Assembly (NCBI GenBank): GCA_031291075.1
Contig: JARLJS010000104.1
Location: forward strand, 1-40,585
DNA: 40,585 bases
Reading direction: 5' to 3'
DNA from: Nevskia sp.
Lineage (GTDB): Bacteria > Pseudomonadota > Gammaproteobacteria > Nevskiales > Nevskiaceae
The position numbers and the translations under genes are program-made. Under the pieces are notes generated by a model that was not told the origin of the DNA, ran no database searches, and saw nothing but the letters and a program-made list of their open reading frames with translations. Below are positions 33,224 to 40,585 of this stretch, piece after piece (the stretch's first letter is position 1; every line of letters starts with the position of its first letter).

Positions 33224-35668
33224 ATGCGGACGAGTCACCCGGTCACCGGCAAGGAGGTGGCCCTGGACGACGGCACCATGATCGTGTCGCGGACCAACCT
33301 GAAGGGCATCATCGAGTACGTCAACCGCGATTTCATCGAAGTCAGCGGCTTTTCCGAAGCAGAGCTGATCGGCAAACCGCACAACATCGTGCGCCATCCC
33401 GACATGCCGCAGGAGGCGTTCGCGGATTTCTGGGCTACCCTGAAGGCCGGCCGGCCCTGGACCGGCATGGTGAAAAACCGTTGCAAGAACGGTGATCACT
33501 ACTGGGTCGAGGCCAACGCCACGCCGATACGCCGGAACGGCCTGGTGACCGGCTTCATGTCGCTGCGGCTCAAGCCGTCGCGCGAAAAGGTGGAAGCTGC
33601 GGAGCGGGCCTACCGGCTGCTCCGCGAAGGAAAGGCGCCGGGGCTGCGCATTCACCGCGGCCGCCTGGTTTCCGACGGCTGGCTGGGCGTCGCCCTGCGA
33701 AGCTTGAAGGACGTGTCGCTGCGGACACGCGCCCTGGCCGGCGCGGCCCTGTGCGTTGCCCTGTTCGTCGGCGGGCTGGTGTTGGCGCAGCGTCTGCAGG
33801 CCGGCGGCACGGGCCTGGCGGCGCTGGTGGCCGGTGTCGGGCTGGCCGCGTTCGGCGGGTTCTGGCTGGTGATGCGCGGTCCGTACCAGTCGCTGCGCTA
33901 TCTGCACGACCGCCTGCAGGAGATCAGCGAGGGCCGCCTGGACGCCCGCATCGAGGTGGGCCGCGAGGACGAGATCGGTCGTATCCTCGACATTGCGCGC
34001 ACGATCCAGATCAAGCTGGGCTTCGACCTGGCCGACATGCGGCGGACTTCCGAGGAGATGACGCGCATCAAGGTCGGCCTGGACAACGTCGCCAGCAATG
34101 TGATGGTGGCCGACTGCGATCTCAACATCATCTACATGAACAAGTCCCTGCAGCGCATGCTGAAGGAGGCCGAGGCCGATATCCGCAAGGAGTTGCCGGC
34201 GTTTGGCGCGGACCATCTGATCGGGACCAATATCGACGCCTTCCACAAGAACCCGGCACACCAGCGCGGGCTCCTGCAGAAGCTGAACACCATCCACCGC
34301 GCCCAGATCAGGCTGGGCGGCCGTATCTTCAGCCTGACCGTCGCGCCGGTGATCGACGCCACCGGGGCCCGCCTGGGAACGGCGGTCGAGTGGCTGGACC
34401 GTACCGCCGAAGTGGCCGTGGAGGCGGAAGTCGGCGGCATCGTCCAGGCCGCCGCCGTCGGCGACTTCAGCCGGCGGGTCGCGGTCGAAGGCAAGCAGGG
34501 TTTCTTCAAGTCGCTCGCCGCAGGTGTCAACCAGGTGCTGGACGTCAGCTCCGCCGGGCTGGGCGAGGTCGGACGTGTGCTGGGTGCTCTGGCGCGCGGC
34601 GACCTGACGCAGAACATCGACGCCGAGTACGAGGGCGCCTACGGCAAGCTGAAGGAGGACGTCAACGCCACCGTGGCGAGCCTGCAGCGGCTGGTGGGGC
34701 AGATCAAGGAGGCGAGCGAATCGATCAACGTCGCGGCGCGTGAGATCGCGACGGGCAACGGCGATCTGGCGTCGCGTACCGAACAGCAGGCCGCTTCGCT
34801 CGAAGAGACCGCCAGCTCCATGGAGGAGCTGAGCGGCACCGTCAAGCAGAACGCGGACAACGCGCGCCAGTCGCACACGCTGGCGATCGGTGCCAGCGAG
34901 ATCGCGCACAAGGGTGGCCGGACCATGGGTGAAGTCGTCACCACCATGGAATCCATCCAGCAATCGAGCCGGAAGATCGCCGATATCATTGGCGTCATCG
35001 ACGGCATCGCCTTCCAGACCAACATCCTGGCGCTCAACGCCGCCGTGGAAGCCGCACGCGCGGGCGAGCAGGGCAGGGGCTTCGCCGTCGTCGCCACCGA
35101 GGTGCGCAGCCTGGCGCAGCGTTGCGCCACCGCCGCCAGGGAGATCAAGACGCTCATCGGCGACTCGGTGCAGAAGGTGGCGAGCGGCACTGCGCTGGTC
35201 GAACAGGCGGGCAAGACCATGCAGGAGGTCGTGGGCGGCGTCCGGCGCGTCACCGACATCATGGGCGAGATCACCACCGCCAGCCATGAGCAGAGCAGCG
35301 GCATCGAGCAGGTCACCCAGGCGGTCGCGCACATGGACCAGGCGACCCAGCAGAACGCAGCGCTGGTGGAGGAGGTCGCCGCGGCGGCGCGCGCCCTGGA
35401 GGACCAGTCCTCCGGCCTGGTGGCCGCAGTGGGACAGTTCGTGCTCGAACGGGACGCGGCGCAGCCGAAACCCGCTCACGAACCTCCGAGCTGGAGCCTG
35501 CCCCCATCACGAAAGAGCCAGATCACCCTGCAAAACGGGCTTGGCTCGCCGTCGTCGCCGCCGAATCCGAATGGTTCCGGTCAGGTGGAAACCCGCGTAC
35601 GCCGGCGGGCAGGCTCCACGGCAGGAGCCGGCCCGCTGCGCGATCAGGGACCGACGCTGAAGCTGTAA
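33224..35668 (+). CDS. PAS-containing methyl-accepting chemoreceptor (Aer-like)
   Basis: This is an 814-aa receptor. The N-terminal PAS domain (about 13-118) is Aer-like ([21 protein letters not shown], then [10 protein letters not shown]). Two membrane helices (about 167-216) are joined by only a few residues, so there is no periplasmic sensor. A HAMP (about 217-270), a second PAS-like domain (about 285-395, [15 protein letters not shown]), another HAMP-like segment (about 400-490) and the signalling domain follow. Its hairpin tip lies around [20 protein letters not shown]. It probably senses an internal redox or energy signal. The ATG at 33224 follows GAGAGG. The C-terminal 50 residues are low-complexity and overlap the facing subtilase gene by 25 nt. 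No che or flagellar genes are in the window. The 266-bp gap upstream holds no gene. Confidence 0.93.
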   Translation: MRTSHPVTGKEVALDDGTMIVSRTNLKGIIEYVNRDFIEVSGFSEAELIGKPHNIVRHPDMPQEAFADFWATLKAGRPWTGMVKNRCKNGDHYWVEANATPIRRNGLVTGFMSLRLKPSREKVEAAERAYRLLREGKAPGLRIHRGRLVSDGWLGVALRSLKDVSLRTRALAGAALCVALFVGGLVLAQRLQAGGTGLAALVAGVGLAAFGGFWLVMRGPYQSLRYLHDRLQEISEGRLDARIEVGREDEIGRILDIARTIQIKLGFDLADMRRTSEEMTRIKVGLDNVASNVMVADCDLNIIYMNKSLQRMLKEAEADIRKELPAFGADHLIGTNIDAFHKNPAHQRGLLQKLNTIHRAQIRLGGRIFSLTVAPVIDATGARLGTAVEWLDRTAEVAVEAEVGGIVQAAAVGDFSRRVAVEGKQGFFKSLAAGVNQVLDVSSAGLGEVGRVLGALARGDLTQNIDAEYEGAYGKLKEDVNATVASLQRLVGQIKEASESINVAAREIATGNGDLASRTEQQAASLEETASSMEELSGTVKQNADNARQSHTLAIGASEIAHKGGRTMGEVVTTMESIQQSSRKIADIIGVIDGIAFQTNILALNAAVEAARAGEQGRGFAVVATEVRSLAQRCATAAREIKTLIGDSVQKVASGTALVEQAGKTMQEVVGGVRRVTDIMGEITTASHEQSSGIEQVTQAVAHMDQATQQNAALVEEVAAAARALEDQSSGLVAAVGQFVLERDAAQPKPAHEPPSWSLPPSRKSQITLQNGLGSPSSPPNPNGSGQVETRVRRRAGSTAGAGPLRDQGPTLKL

Positions 35669-38600
35669 GGGATACGGACCACCTCGTCGCCGGAGAGTAC
35701 GCCGAGGTTGAAGGTGTCGATGTACAGGTAACCGCTCACCACCTTGCCGACCTGGCTGGCTGCCGGCTTGAACGTCACCTGGATGGTGGCGGTGCCGCCG
35801 GCCGCGACGGTCACCGGGTTGAAGGTATTCGTCCCCAGCACCAGGTCGGCCCAGACGTCGCCGCTGGTGGCCGACACCGTGGGGTCGAACGGTTGCATCA
35901 AAGCAACGGCGGCCGTGGTGACCGGTTGCGTGGTGGAGGCGCCGCCCGAGGAATACGGGCCGACCAGCGACGGGGCCATGATCCACGGTCCGAACGGTAC
36001 CTCCGGCACCATCAGCGACGCTGCCACCGTATCCTTCGCCACCGGGTAGGCCCACAGGTCCGGCGCGCCGGTGGCGCCGACGTTGTAGCCTGCCGTGTTG
36101 AAGATGTCCATGTTGATGGGCACGTCCGACTGCGCCACGAAGCGCACCGCCGAGGCCTCGGTCGGCACGAACAGCAGTTCGCAGGCGCCCTGCAGCAGCT
36201 TGTTCGCGCACTGCGGCTGCGTGCCCAGTGTCACCAAGGCTGGTGTGCGGAGGCGGGCATCGACGAAGAACCACTCGGACGCGGCGCCGATGTTGGCGAC
36301 CTGCACCGGAACGGTCAGCGACCCGCTGGCCGAGATCTTTGTCGTCGGGTCGTTCGGCAGCGAAGCTGACACCACCTGTGAGGTCGAGTACAGGTTGATC
36401 GCGGCGGCGAAGTGCAGCGCGGTCTGGTTGCCGGACGAGGTGAAGTTCTGCAGCAGCACGAAACGCCAGCGTCCCGGCTGCGGCTGGTAGCGGAAGATCT
36501 GCAGCTCGTTCTGCGAGGTCGAGCCGGTGGGATCCAGGTTCGGTTGCACGCTCAGCTCCATCCCGTTCGGATCGACCAGGATGCCTTCGAGCAGGTAGCC
36601 GCTGTCCGTGATCCCCACAGTCAAGGCGAGGTTCTGGCTGCCTGGCGGCACGTCAAAGGCATAGGTCTGGGTAGGGCCGGCGCCGGCCCGGCCATTGCCG
36701 CCGGTGAGGGTGCCGGTGAAGGTCGCGCCCGTGGGGCCGAGCGGCACCAGCGTGCGCGCGGTCAGCGGGATGGCGGGGAAGCCGGAGGGGCCGCCGGCCG
36801 CGGTCTCGTTGAAGCGGATCGCGGCCGCCGTGTCGCCCGGCTGCGACGGCATGTTGAAGCGGGCGATGAGCAGGGAGCTCGCGCCGGGCGCCAGGGTAAG
36901 CGCAGACGGCAGCACGCTGCCGAGCTTGGTGTAGTGCTCCACCGCCCAGGTGAACTGCACCGGGCCGCTGTAGCTGCCGGTTACCCCGGTCGGGCGGGTC
37001 GAGATCACCGCCGTCCAGGTGCCGGCCTCCGGCATGGTCACGTCGACGTGCCCGTAGCCGCTACCGAAGCCTTGCGGCACGGAATAAGTAGCCTGGCGGC
37101 CCTCCGGATCGAGCAGGCTGAGATAGGCGATGGGCGGCTTGGTGCTGCCGGGCGGGACCTGTACGGCGATCGCCGCGTCCAGGTGCTGCGCGCCCGCCGG
37201 CACCGTGAAGGTCTGCTCGATGTACGAGCGCGGCGCGCCGCTGGCATTGGGGAAGGTGGGATCCGTGGTCGGATCCAGCGTCAGGTTCAGCGTCGCCCCG
37301 CCGAAGGCCGGGCCCAGCGTCTCCAGCGTCGGCGTCAGGTGCTGGGTGGTGGTGCCGGTGTTGGTGACGGTGAAGAAGCGCGTCTCCGGCGTGTTCGGCA
37401 GATCGGTGGCGGCGGCGGAATCCGGAACGAACAGCAGGCTCTGGCCGTGTCCGGACGCCCCGGCGGATAGCGCCGCATTTACGGCGGCCAGGGCGTTGAT
37501 CAATCCCGCGCCCTGCTCCGAAACCGGTGCGCCCAGATCGGTCGCGGTGCTCATGATGATGCGCTTGACCAGCGCCGGGGCGGGGGTCGCCCCGTGATGG
37601 GTGCTGCGATAGGCCTGGATCACCAGCGCCGCCTCACCCGAGGTGAGCGGGGCGGATTCGCTGGTGCCGCCGAAATCCTGCAGCGGCGTCGTCGTCCCCG
37701 CCAGGCTCGCGCATTCGGTGAAGAGGGTGTTGTTGGTGGAGCACAGCGCCCAGCCCAGATCGCCCGGCGCCACCACATCGACGGTGCGCGCGCCGGTCTG
37801 GGCGAAGCCGCCGGAACTCAGCGGCGAAATGTTGTTGCTGAGATAGCCGCCGCTGCCGAGCGGGATCGCGCCGGAGCCCGTCTGCGCATAGAGGCGGTAC
37901 TGGGTGCTTGCTCCGGCGGCGATCACGTCCAGGTTGGTGGACGGCGAGCCGAGCGTGCCGGCGCTGCCGGCGTCGCCGGTGCTGACCACCACTGTCACGC
38001 CGGCCCGCACCGCTGCGCTGTTCGCCAGGGAGATCGGGTCGTTGTCGGTGTCCGGGAACGGGTTGGCGCCGAACGACTCGTTGAGCACGTCGACGTCGTC
38101 GTCGATCACGGCCCATTCGATGGCCTGGACCAGGGTCGAGGTAGTGGTGAGTCCGAGGTTGGAGAACGCCTTCAGGCCGGCCAGCGATGCGCCGGGCGCC
38201 ATGCCGCGGATCTGGATGTTGCAGGGCGAGGGCAGCGGATGGGCCGCGGCGACGAACTGGCTGATGTCGAACAGCAGCGTAGTGCCGTTGGGGTTGTCCT
38301 GCGCCGCGATCGAGCTGGCGTCGCCGAAGGCTTCGGCGCCGCCGGTGGGCGTACCGGCGGGATCGCCGGAGAAGTCCTGGTAGTCGAAGAACACCTTGGA
38401 GCCATCCGGCCGCACGAAGCCGGCGCTGGTGGGATCGAGGCCGTCGGCGATATACGCGACCTTGACGCCCTTGCCGGTCACCGGCTGGCCGTTGCCGTCC
38501 TTCACCGTCTGCGCCTGCGGCACGGTCGGGTCGAGGAAGGCCGCGTTGGTCAGTTGCAGGGCCTCCGGCTCCAGCGTGCCGCACAGGCCGGTGGCGGTAT

Positions 38601-39033
38601 CCGCGCCGGCGACGGCCCGGCTCGCGCCTCCCGCGGTGAGGCCGGCCGCCAGCTGGCGCGGCTGCAGCCGCTGGGTGCGGTCCTCGACCACGGCCCTGAC
38701 CGACGGATGCGCCTTGAGCCGCGCCACCTCGTCCTTCGAAACGCGGGCCGCCAGCATGTTGACCAGGCGGAACTGGCGCGTCCTCAGCGCACCCGCCTGC
38801 CGCAGCTCGGCCAGGACCGGCGCCTGGGCCGCAGCCACCGCGTTGGCGCGCGCCAACAGGTTGCCGCGTGCCGGTGGCGTGCCCTCGAGCTGGTCGTTCA
38901 GAATCACGATCACGTCGGTGTCCTGCGCCAGCGCCTGCGCGCGGGCTCCGCTCAAGGCCGACGACAGGGAACTGCCCGAAACGACAGCCGCGAGCAGGAC
39001 AAAAGCGGACTTGAACGGAGTCGATACGTTCAT
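35644..39033 (-). CDS. Large secreted S8 (subtilisin-like) peptidase, atypical active site
   Basis: This is a 1129-aa exported protein: a signal peptide (about 1-32), an inhibitor-like propeptide (about 38-120, [21 protein letters not shown]) and a subtilase domain (about 185-530). The catalytic Asp is D197 (YIADGLD), the oxyanion Asn N318 (LNESFG) and the nucleophile S458 (GGTSESAP). Where HGTxVAG is expected, the sequence is FGDASSIAA, so F236 takes the His position. I recall other large bacterial subtilases with GDASSIAAQ, so this may be a family trait. [13 protein letters not shown] (276-288) follows as normal. The remaining 600 residues are beta-rich Ig/jelly-roll-like repeats for surface or substrate contact. 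A GGGAGA ribosome site precedes the ATG. The gene stands alone on the minus strand. Confidence 0.88.
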   Translation of the reverse strand: MNVSTPFKSAFVLLAAVVSGSSLSSALSGARAQALAQDTDVIVILNDQLEGTPPARGNLLARANAVAAAQAPVLAELRQAGALRTRQFRLVNMLAARVSKDEVARLKAHPSVRAVVEDRTQRLQPRQLAAGLTAGGASRAVAGADTATGLCGTLEPEALQLTNAAFLDPTVPQAQTVKDGNGQPVTGKGVKVAYIADGLDPTSAGFVRPDGSKVFFDYQDFSGDPAGTPTGGAEAFGDASSIAAQDNPNGTTLLFDISQFVAAAHPLPSPCNIQIRGMAPGASLAGLKAFSNLGLTTTSTLVQAIEWAVIDDDVDVLNESFGANPFPDTDNDPISLANSAAVRAGVTVVVSTGDAGSAGTLGSPSTNLDVIAAGASTQYRLYAQTGSGAIPLGSGGYLSNNISPLSSGGFAQTGARTVDVVAPGDLGWALCSTNNTLFTECASLAGTTTPLQDFGGTSESAPLTSGEAALVIQAYRSTHHGATPAPALVKRIIMSTATDLGAPVSEQGAGLINALAAVNAALSAGASGHGQSLLFVPDSAAATDLPNTPETRFFTVTNTGTTTQHLTPTLETLGPAFGGATLNLTLDPTTDPTFPNASGAPRSYIEQTFTVPAGAQHLDAAIAVQVPPGSTKPPIAYLSLLDPEGRQATYSVPQGFGSGYGHVDVTMPEAGTWTAVISTRPTGVTGSYSGPVQFTWAVEHYTKLGSVLPSALTLAPGASSLLIARFNMPSQPGDTAAAIRFNETAAGGPSGFPAIPLTARTLVPLGPTGATFTGTLTGGNGRAGAGPTQTYAFDVPPGSQNLALTVGITDSGYLLEGILVDPNGMELSVQPNLDPTGSTSQNELQIFRYQPQPGRWRFVLLQNFTSSGNQTALHFAAAINLYSTSQVVSASLPNDPTTKISASGSLTVPVQVANIGAASEWFFVDARLRTPALVTLGTQPQCANKLLQGACELLFVPTEASAVRFVAQSDVPINMDIFNTAGYNVGATGAPDLWAYPVAKDTVAASLMVPEVPFGPWIMAPSLVGPYSSGGASTTQPVTTAAVALMQPFDPTVSATSGDVWADLVLGTNTFNPVTVAAGGTATIQVTFKPAASQVGKVVSGYLYIDTFNLGVLSGDEVVRIPYSFSVGP

Positions 39034-39141
39034 GGGATCTCCCGGTGCTTGTTCTTGATTCTTGCGCGGCGACGAGGCCTGTGAGCGTCCCTGCCCGCGG
39101 CGCCATTGCGTGCGCAGCTTCAGCGTGATTGGCTTGGTAGC

Positions 39142-39171
39142 AAGCTACACCCGCCGTAACGGGCAAGTCAA
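39142..39171 (-). promoter_or_regulatory. Putative promoter of the subtilase gene
   Basis: TTGACT (39171-39166) is followed after 18 bp by TAGCTT (39147-39142) on the minus strand, about 110 bp before the subtilase ATG. The -35 box is close to consensus, the -10 box is weak. Confidence 0.35.
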
Positions 39172-39196
39172 CGACAGGGAGCTGCTGCCGCTACCG

Positions 39197-40069
39197 TCAG
39201 GCGGCGCGGGGATGCGCGGCGAAGAATTGCCAGATCAGCGGCGTCGCGGCCAGCTCCTGCGAGGGCTTGTCGAGGATCGCCAGCATCTGCTCGCCGCCCG
39301 GCCAGGCGTGGCCGCCGCCCTCGATCAGGTGGAACTCGACCTCGCAGCTGCCACGGCCGCCGCGGTACGACGTCTTGAGCACCTTGCCCTCGCCGCTGGT
39401 TTCCGGCGCGCCACAGCCGTTGTGGCGAGCCCAGAATTCGACGCCCTCCATCACCGGCGGCTTGGGCACCTTTTCCAGCGCTTTGGCGCCGATGCCGCCG
39501 CCGAGCGTCACGTTCTGGTCGGCACTGCCGTGGATGTGGATCACCGACACCGGCTGCGCTGGCCGACATTCGTATGCGGTCTGCGCCGCCGACACCACGC
39601 CGATGGCGGCGAAGGTGTCGCTCATCTCGCAGGCCAGCCGGTAGCTCATCATGCCGCCGTTGGAGAAGCCCGAGGCGTAGATACGCCGCGGGTCGATGCT
39701 GTAGTTGCGCCGCAGCTCGGCCAGCATGGCGCGGATGAAGCCGACGTCGTCGACATCGTTGCGCATGGCGTAGCCGCAGCAGGAGCCGGCGTTCCAGGTG
39801 TGGAAATGGCCGCGGCCCAGCGCGTTGAGCAGCGGCCGCCGCTCGCCGGTGCCGTCGGGATGGACCACGATGAAGCCGGAGCGGTCGGCTTCGGCGTCGA
39901 AGCCGGTCTGTACGCGGTTGCTGTGGGCATTGCCGCCGCCGCCGTGCAGCGACACCACCAGCGGCACGGGAGTGCCGGGAACATAGCCCGGCGGCAGGTG
40001 CACGATGTAGCTGCGTGTGCGGTCGCCCCACTGCAGCTGGTTGGCCGGGGTGTCGTCGTCGCGCGTCAT
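39197..40069 (-). CDS. PHB depolymerase / CE1-type esterase (LpqC-like)
   Basis: This is a 290-aa alpha/beta hydrolase. The oxyanion strand PLVVSLHGGGGNAHS (36-50) and the Cys-rich signature WNAGSCCGYA (92-101) lead to the nucleophile elbow GFSNGGMMS (134-142, S136). D184 (GSADQNV) and H254 (GGGHAWPGG) complete the triad. This set defines the PHB-depolymerase/feruloyl-esterase (CE1) group. No signal peptide is seen, so it is cytoplasmic unless exported in another way. The start overlaps the LysM gene stop by 4 nt (ATGA), so the two are translationally coupled. The substrate could be a polyester, an acetylated or feruloylated polysaccharide, or a small ester. Confidence 0.88.
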   Translation of the reverse strand: MTRDDDTPANQLQWGDRTRSYIVHLPPGYVPGTPVPLVVSLHGGGGNAHSNRVQTGFDAEADRSGFIVVHPDGTGERRPLLNALGRGHFHTWNAGSCCGYAMRNDVDDVGFIRAMLAELRRNYSIDPRRIYASGFSNGGMMSYRLACEMSDTFAAIGVVSAAQTAYECRPAQPVSVIHIHGSADQNVTLGGGIGAKALEKVPKPPVMEGVEFWARHNGCGAPETSGEGKVLKTSYRGGRGSCEVEFHLIEGGGHAWPGGEQMLAILDKPSQELAATPLIWQFFAAHPRAA

Positions 40070-40585
40070 GGGGTGCTCTTGTGCGGCGTGGCAGGCGTGC
40101 CTGCTGTGGCGTTCTTACGGGCATGGGCGATCGCCTGTTCCACCTCCCGTACCGTGGGATGCGCGGGCACGGTCAGGATCGTGCCCGGCTCGAGGTGGGC
40201 GGGTTGCTTGATGTGGTCCTTGTTGGCCTTCCACAGCAGCGGCCACAGCCTGGCGTTGTCGTAGACCTCGGGGCGCGCCGCGATCTGTCGCAGGCTCTCG
40301 CCGTCCCGCACCGTGTAGCTGCGGGCCTCGCTGCGCAGCTGCGCATTCAAGGCCTGCAGCGACGCGAGCGCGGTGCCTGCGTCGCCGGCGGCGAGCCTCG
40401 CCCTGGCATCATTCAATTGCGCCAGCTGGGCGTCGGACAGTCCGGTGCGCTCCTGCGCCAGTTTCAGCTCTGTCTGGGCCGCGCCGGCGGGGGGGGCGGC
40501 CCCGGCGCCGTCGTCCGCAGGCGTCGCCGCCGGCAGTGCCGGCAGGTTCGGCAGCGGCATGCCGTCCAACGGATCCACCGGTGCG
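40066..40585 (-). CDS. LysM-domain protein (5' end outside window)
   Basis: At least 170 aa are present; the reading frame is still open at the window edge, so the true start, and possibly a signal peptide, may lie beyond it. A Pro/Ala-rich segment and a helical part (ELKLAQERTGLSDAQLAQLN with LNDARARLAAGDAGTALAS, TPR-like) precede one LysM-type module (about 88-140). That module runs from RSYTVRDGESLRQIAARPEV through LWPLLWKANKDHIKQP to LEPGTILTVP. LysM modules bind peptidoglycan or anchor proteins at the envelope. A charged tail follows. The stop overlaps the esterase start. Confidence 0.85.
   Translation of the reverse strand, partial: APVDPLDGMPLPNLPALPAATPADDGAGAAPPAGAAQTELKLAQERTGLSDAQLAQLNDARARLAAGDAGTALASLQALNAQLRSEARSYTVRDGESLRQIAARPEVYDNARLWPLLWKANKDHIKQPAHLEPGTILTVPAHPTVREVEQAIAHARKNATAGTPATPHKSTP

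Noticed and set aside
32984-35479. An 831-codon minus-strand frame opposite the chemoreceptor gene
   Set aside because: It is the antisense of clear PAS/HAMP/receptor sequence and is rich in His, Asp and Leu like other shadows in the window.

Overview
The window looks like a chromosomal segment of a high-GC gammaproteobacterium. Two conserved housekeeping blocks support this: lolB / tRNA-Gln / prs / rplY / pth / ychF on the minus strand and hemA-prfA-prmC-moeB on the plus strand. proS is followed by a lytic transglycosylase. I would place it near Nevskiales or Xanthomonadales, but only tentatively, because no rRNA or other decisive marker is present.

Layout. (1) 1-4650 is the right end of an integrated element. 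It holds a tyrosine integrase whose 3' end lies 11 bp from the 3' end of tRNA-Met, an overlapping excisionase/AlpA-like gene, and a graveyard of fragments (a TraI/TrwC relaxase C-terminus, a broken SNF2 helicase, an orphan HNH nuclease and a piece of a membrane protein). An unrecognised membrane-anchored protein and REP-like palindromes complete it. The distal attachment site is not visible and is presumably left of the window. (2) 4650-14900 is core: tRNA-Met, a cyclopropane-fatty-acid synthase homologue, ychF, an M28 peptidase, pth, rplY, a VOC protein, prs, tRNA-Gln, lolB and a TPR lipoprotein. ispE, often found beside lolB and prs, is absent here, and a 130-bp direct repeat carrying the 3' end of tRNA-Gln lies next to the gap. 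(3) 14895-19422 is an operon-like run: hemA, prfA, prmC, moeB and a small gene that resembles a JAMM/M67 protease with its metal ligands lost. (4) 19600-25043 holds a small outer-membrane barrel, a KimA-like APC permease, proS and a lytic transglycosylase. (5) 25281-31844 is a TetR-controlled tripartite RND efflux operon (regulator, outer-membrane factor, membrane-fusion protein, pump), preceded by four half-sites that look like its operator. (6) 32142-40585 holds an aspartyl beta-hydroxylase-like oxygenase, an orphan PAS-containing chemoreceptor, a large secreted subtilase without an obvious catalytic His, a PHB-depolymerase-type esterase and a LysM protein cut by the window edge.

How the genes work together. 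The core blocks serve translation (prfA, prmC, proS, pth, rplY, ychF, two tRNAs), tetrapyrrole and nucleotide precursors (hemA, prs) and envelope assembly (lolB, TPR lipoprotein, lytic transglycosylase). The accessory blocks are the decaying mobile element and the efflux operon. I did not find a clear new multi-gene system. The best leads are the moeB-linked pseudo-JAMM protein, the dual-coding xis/int overlap, the tRNA-Gln repeat beside the missing ispE, the subtilase with an altered active site, and the apparently leaderless cyclopropane-synthase promoter.
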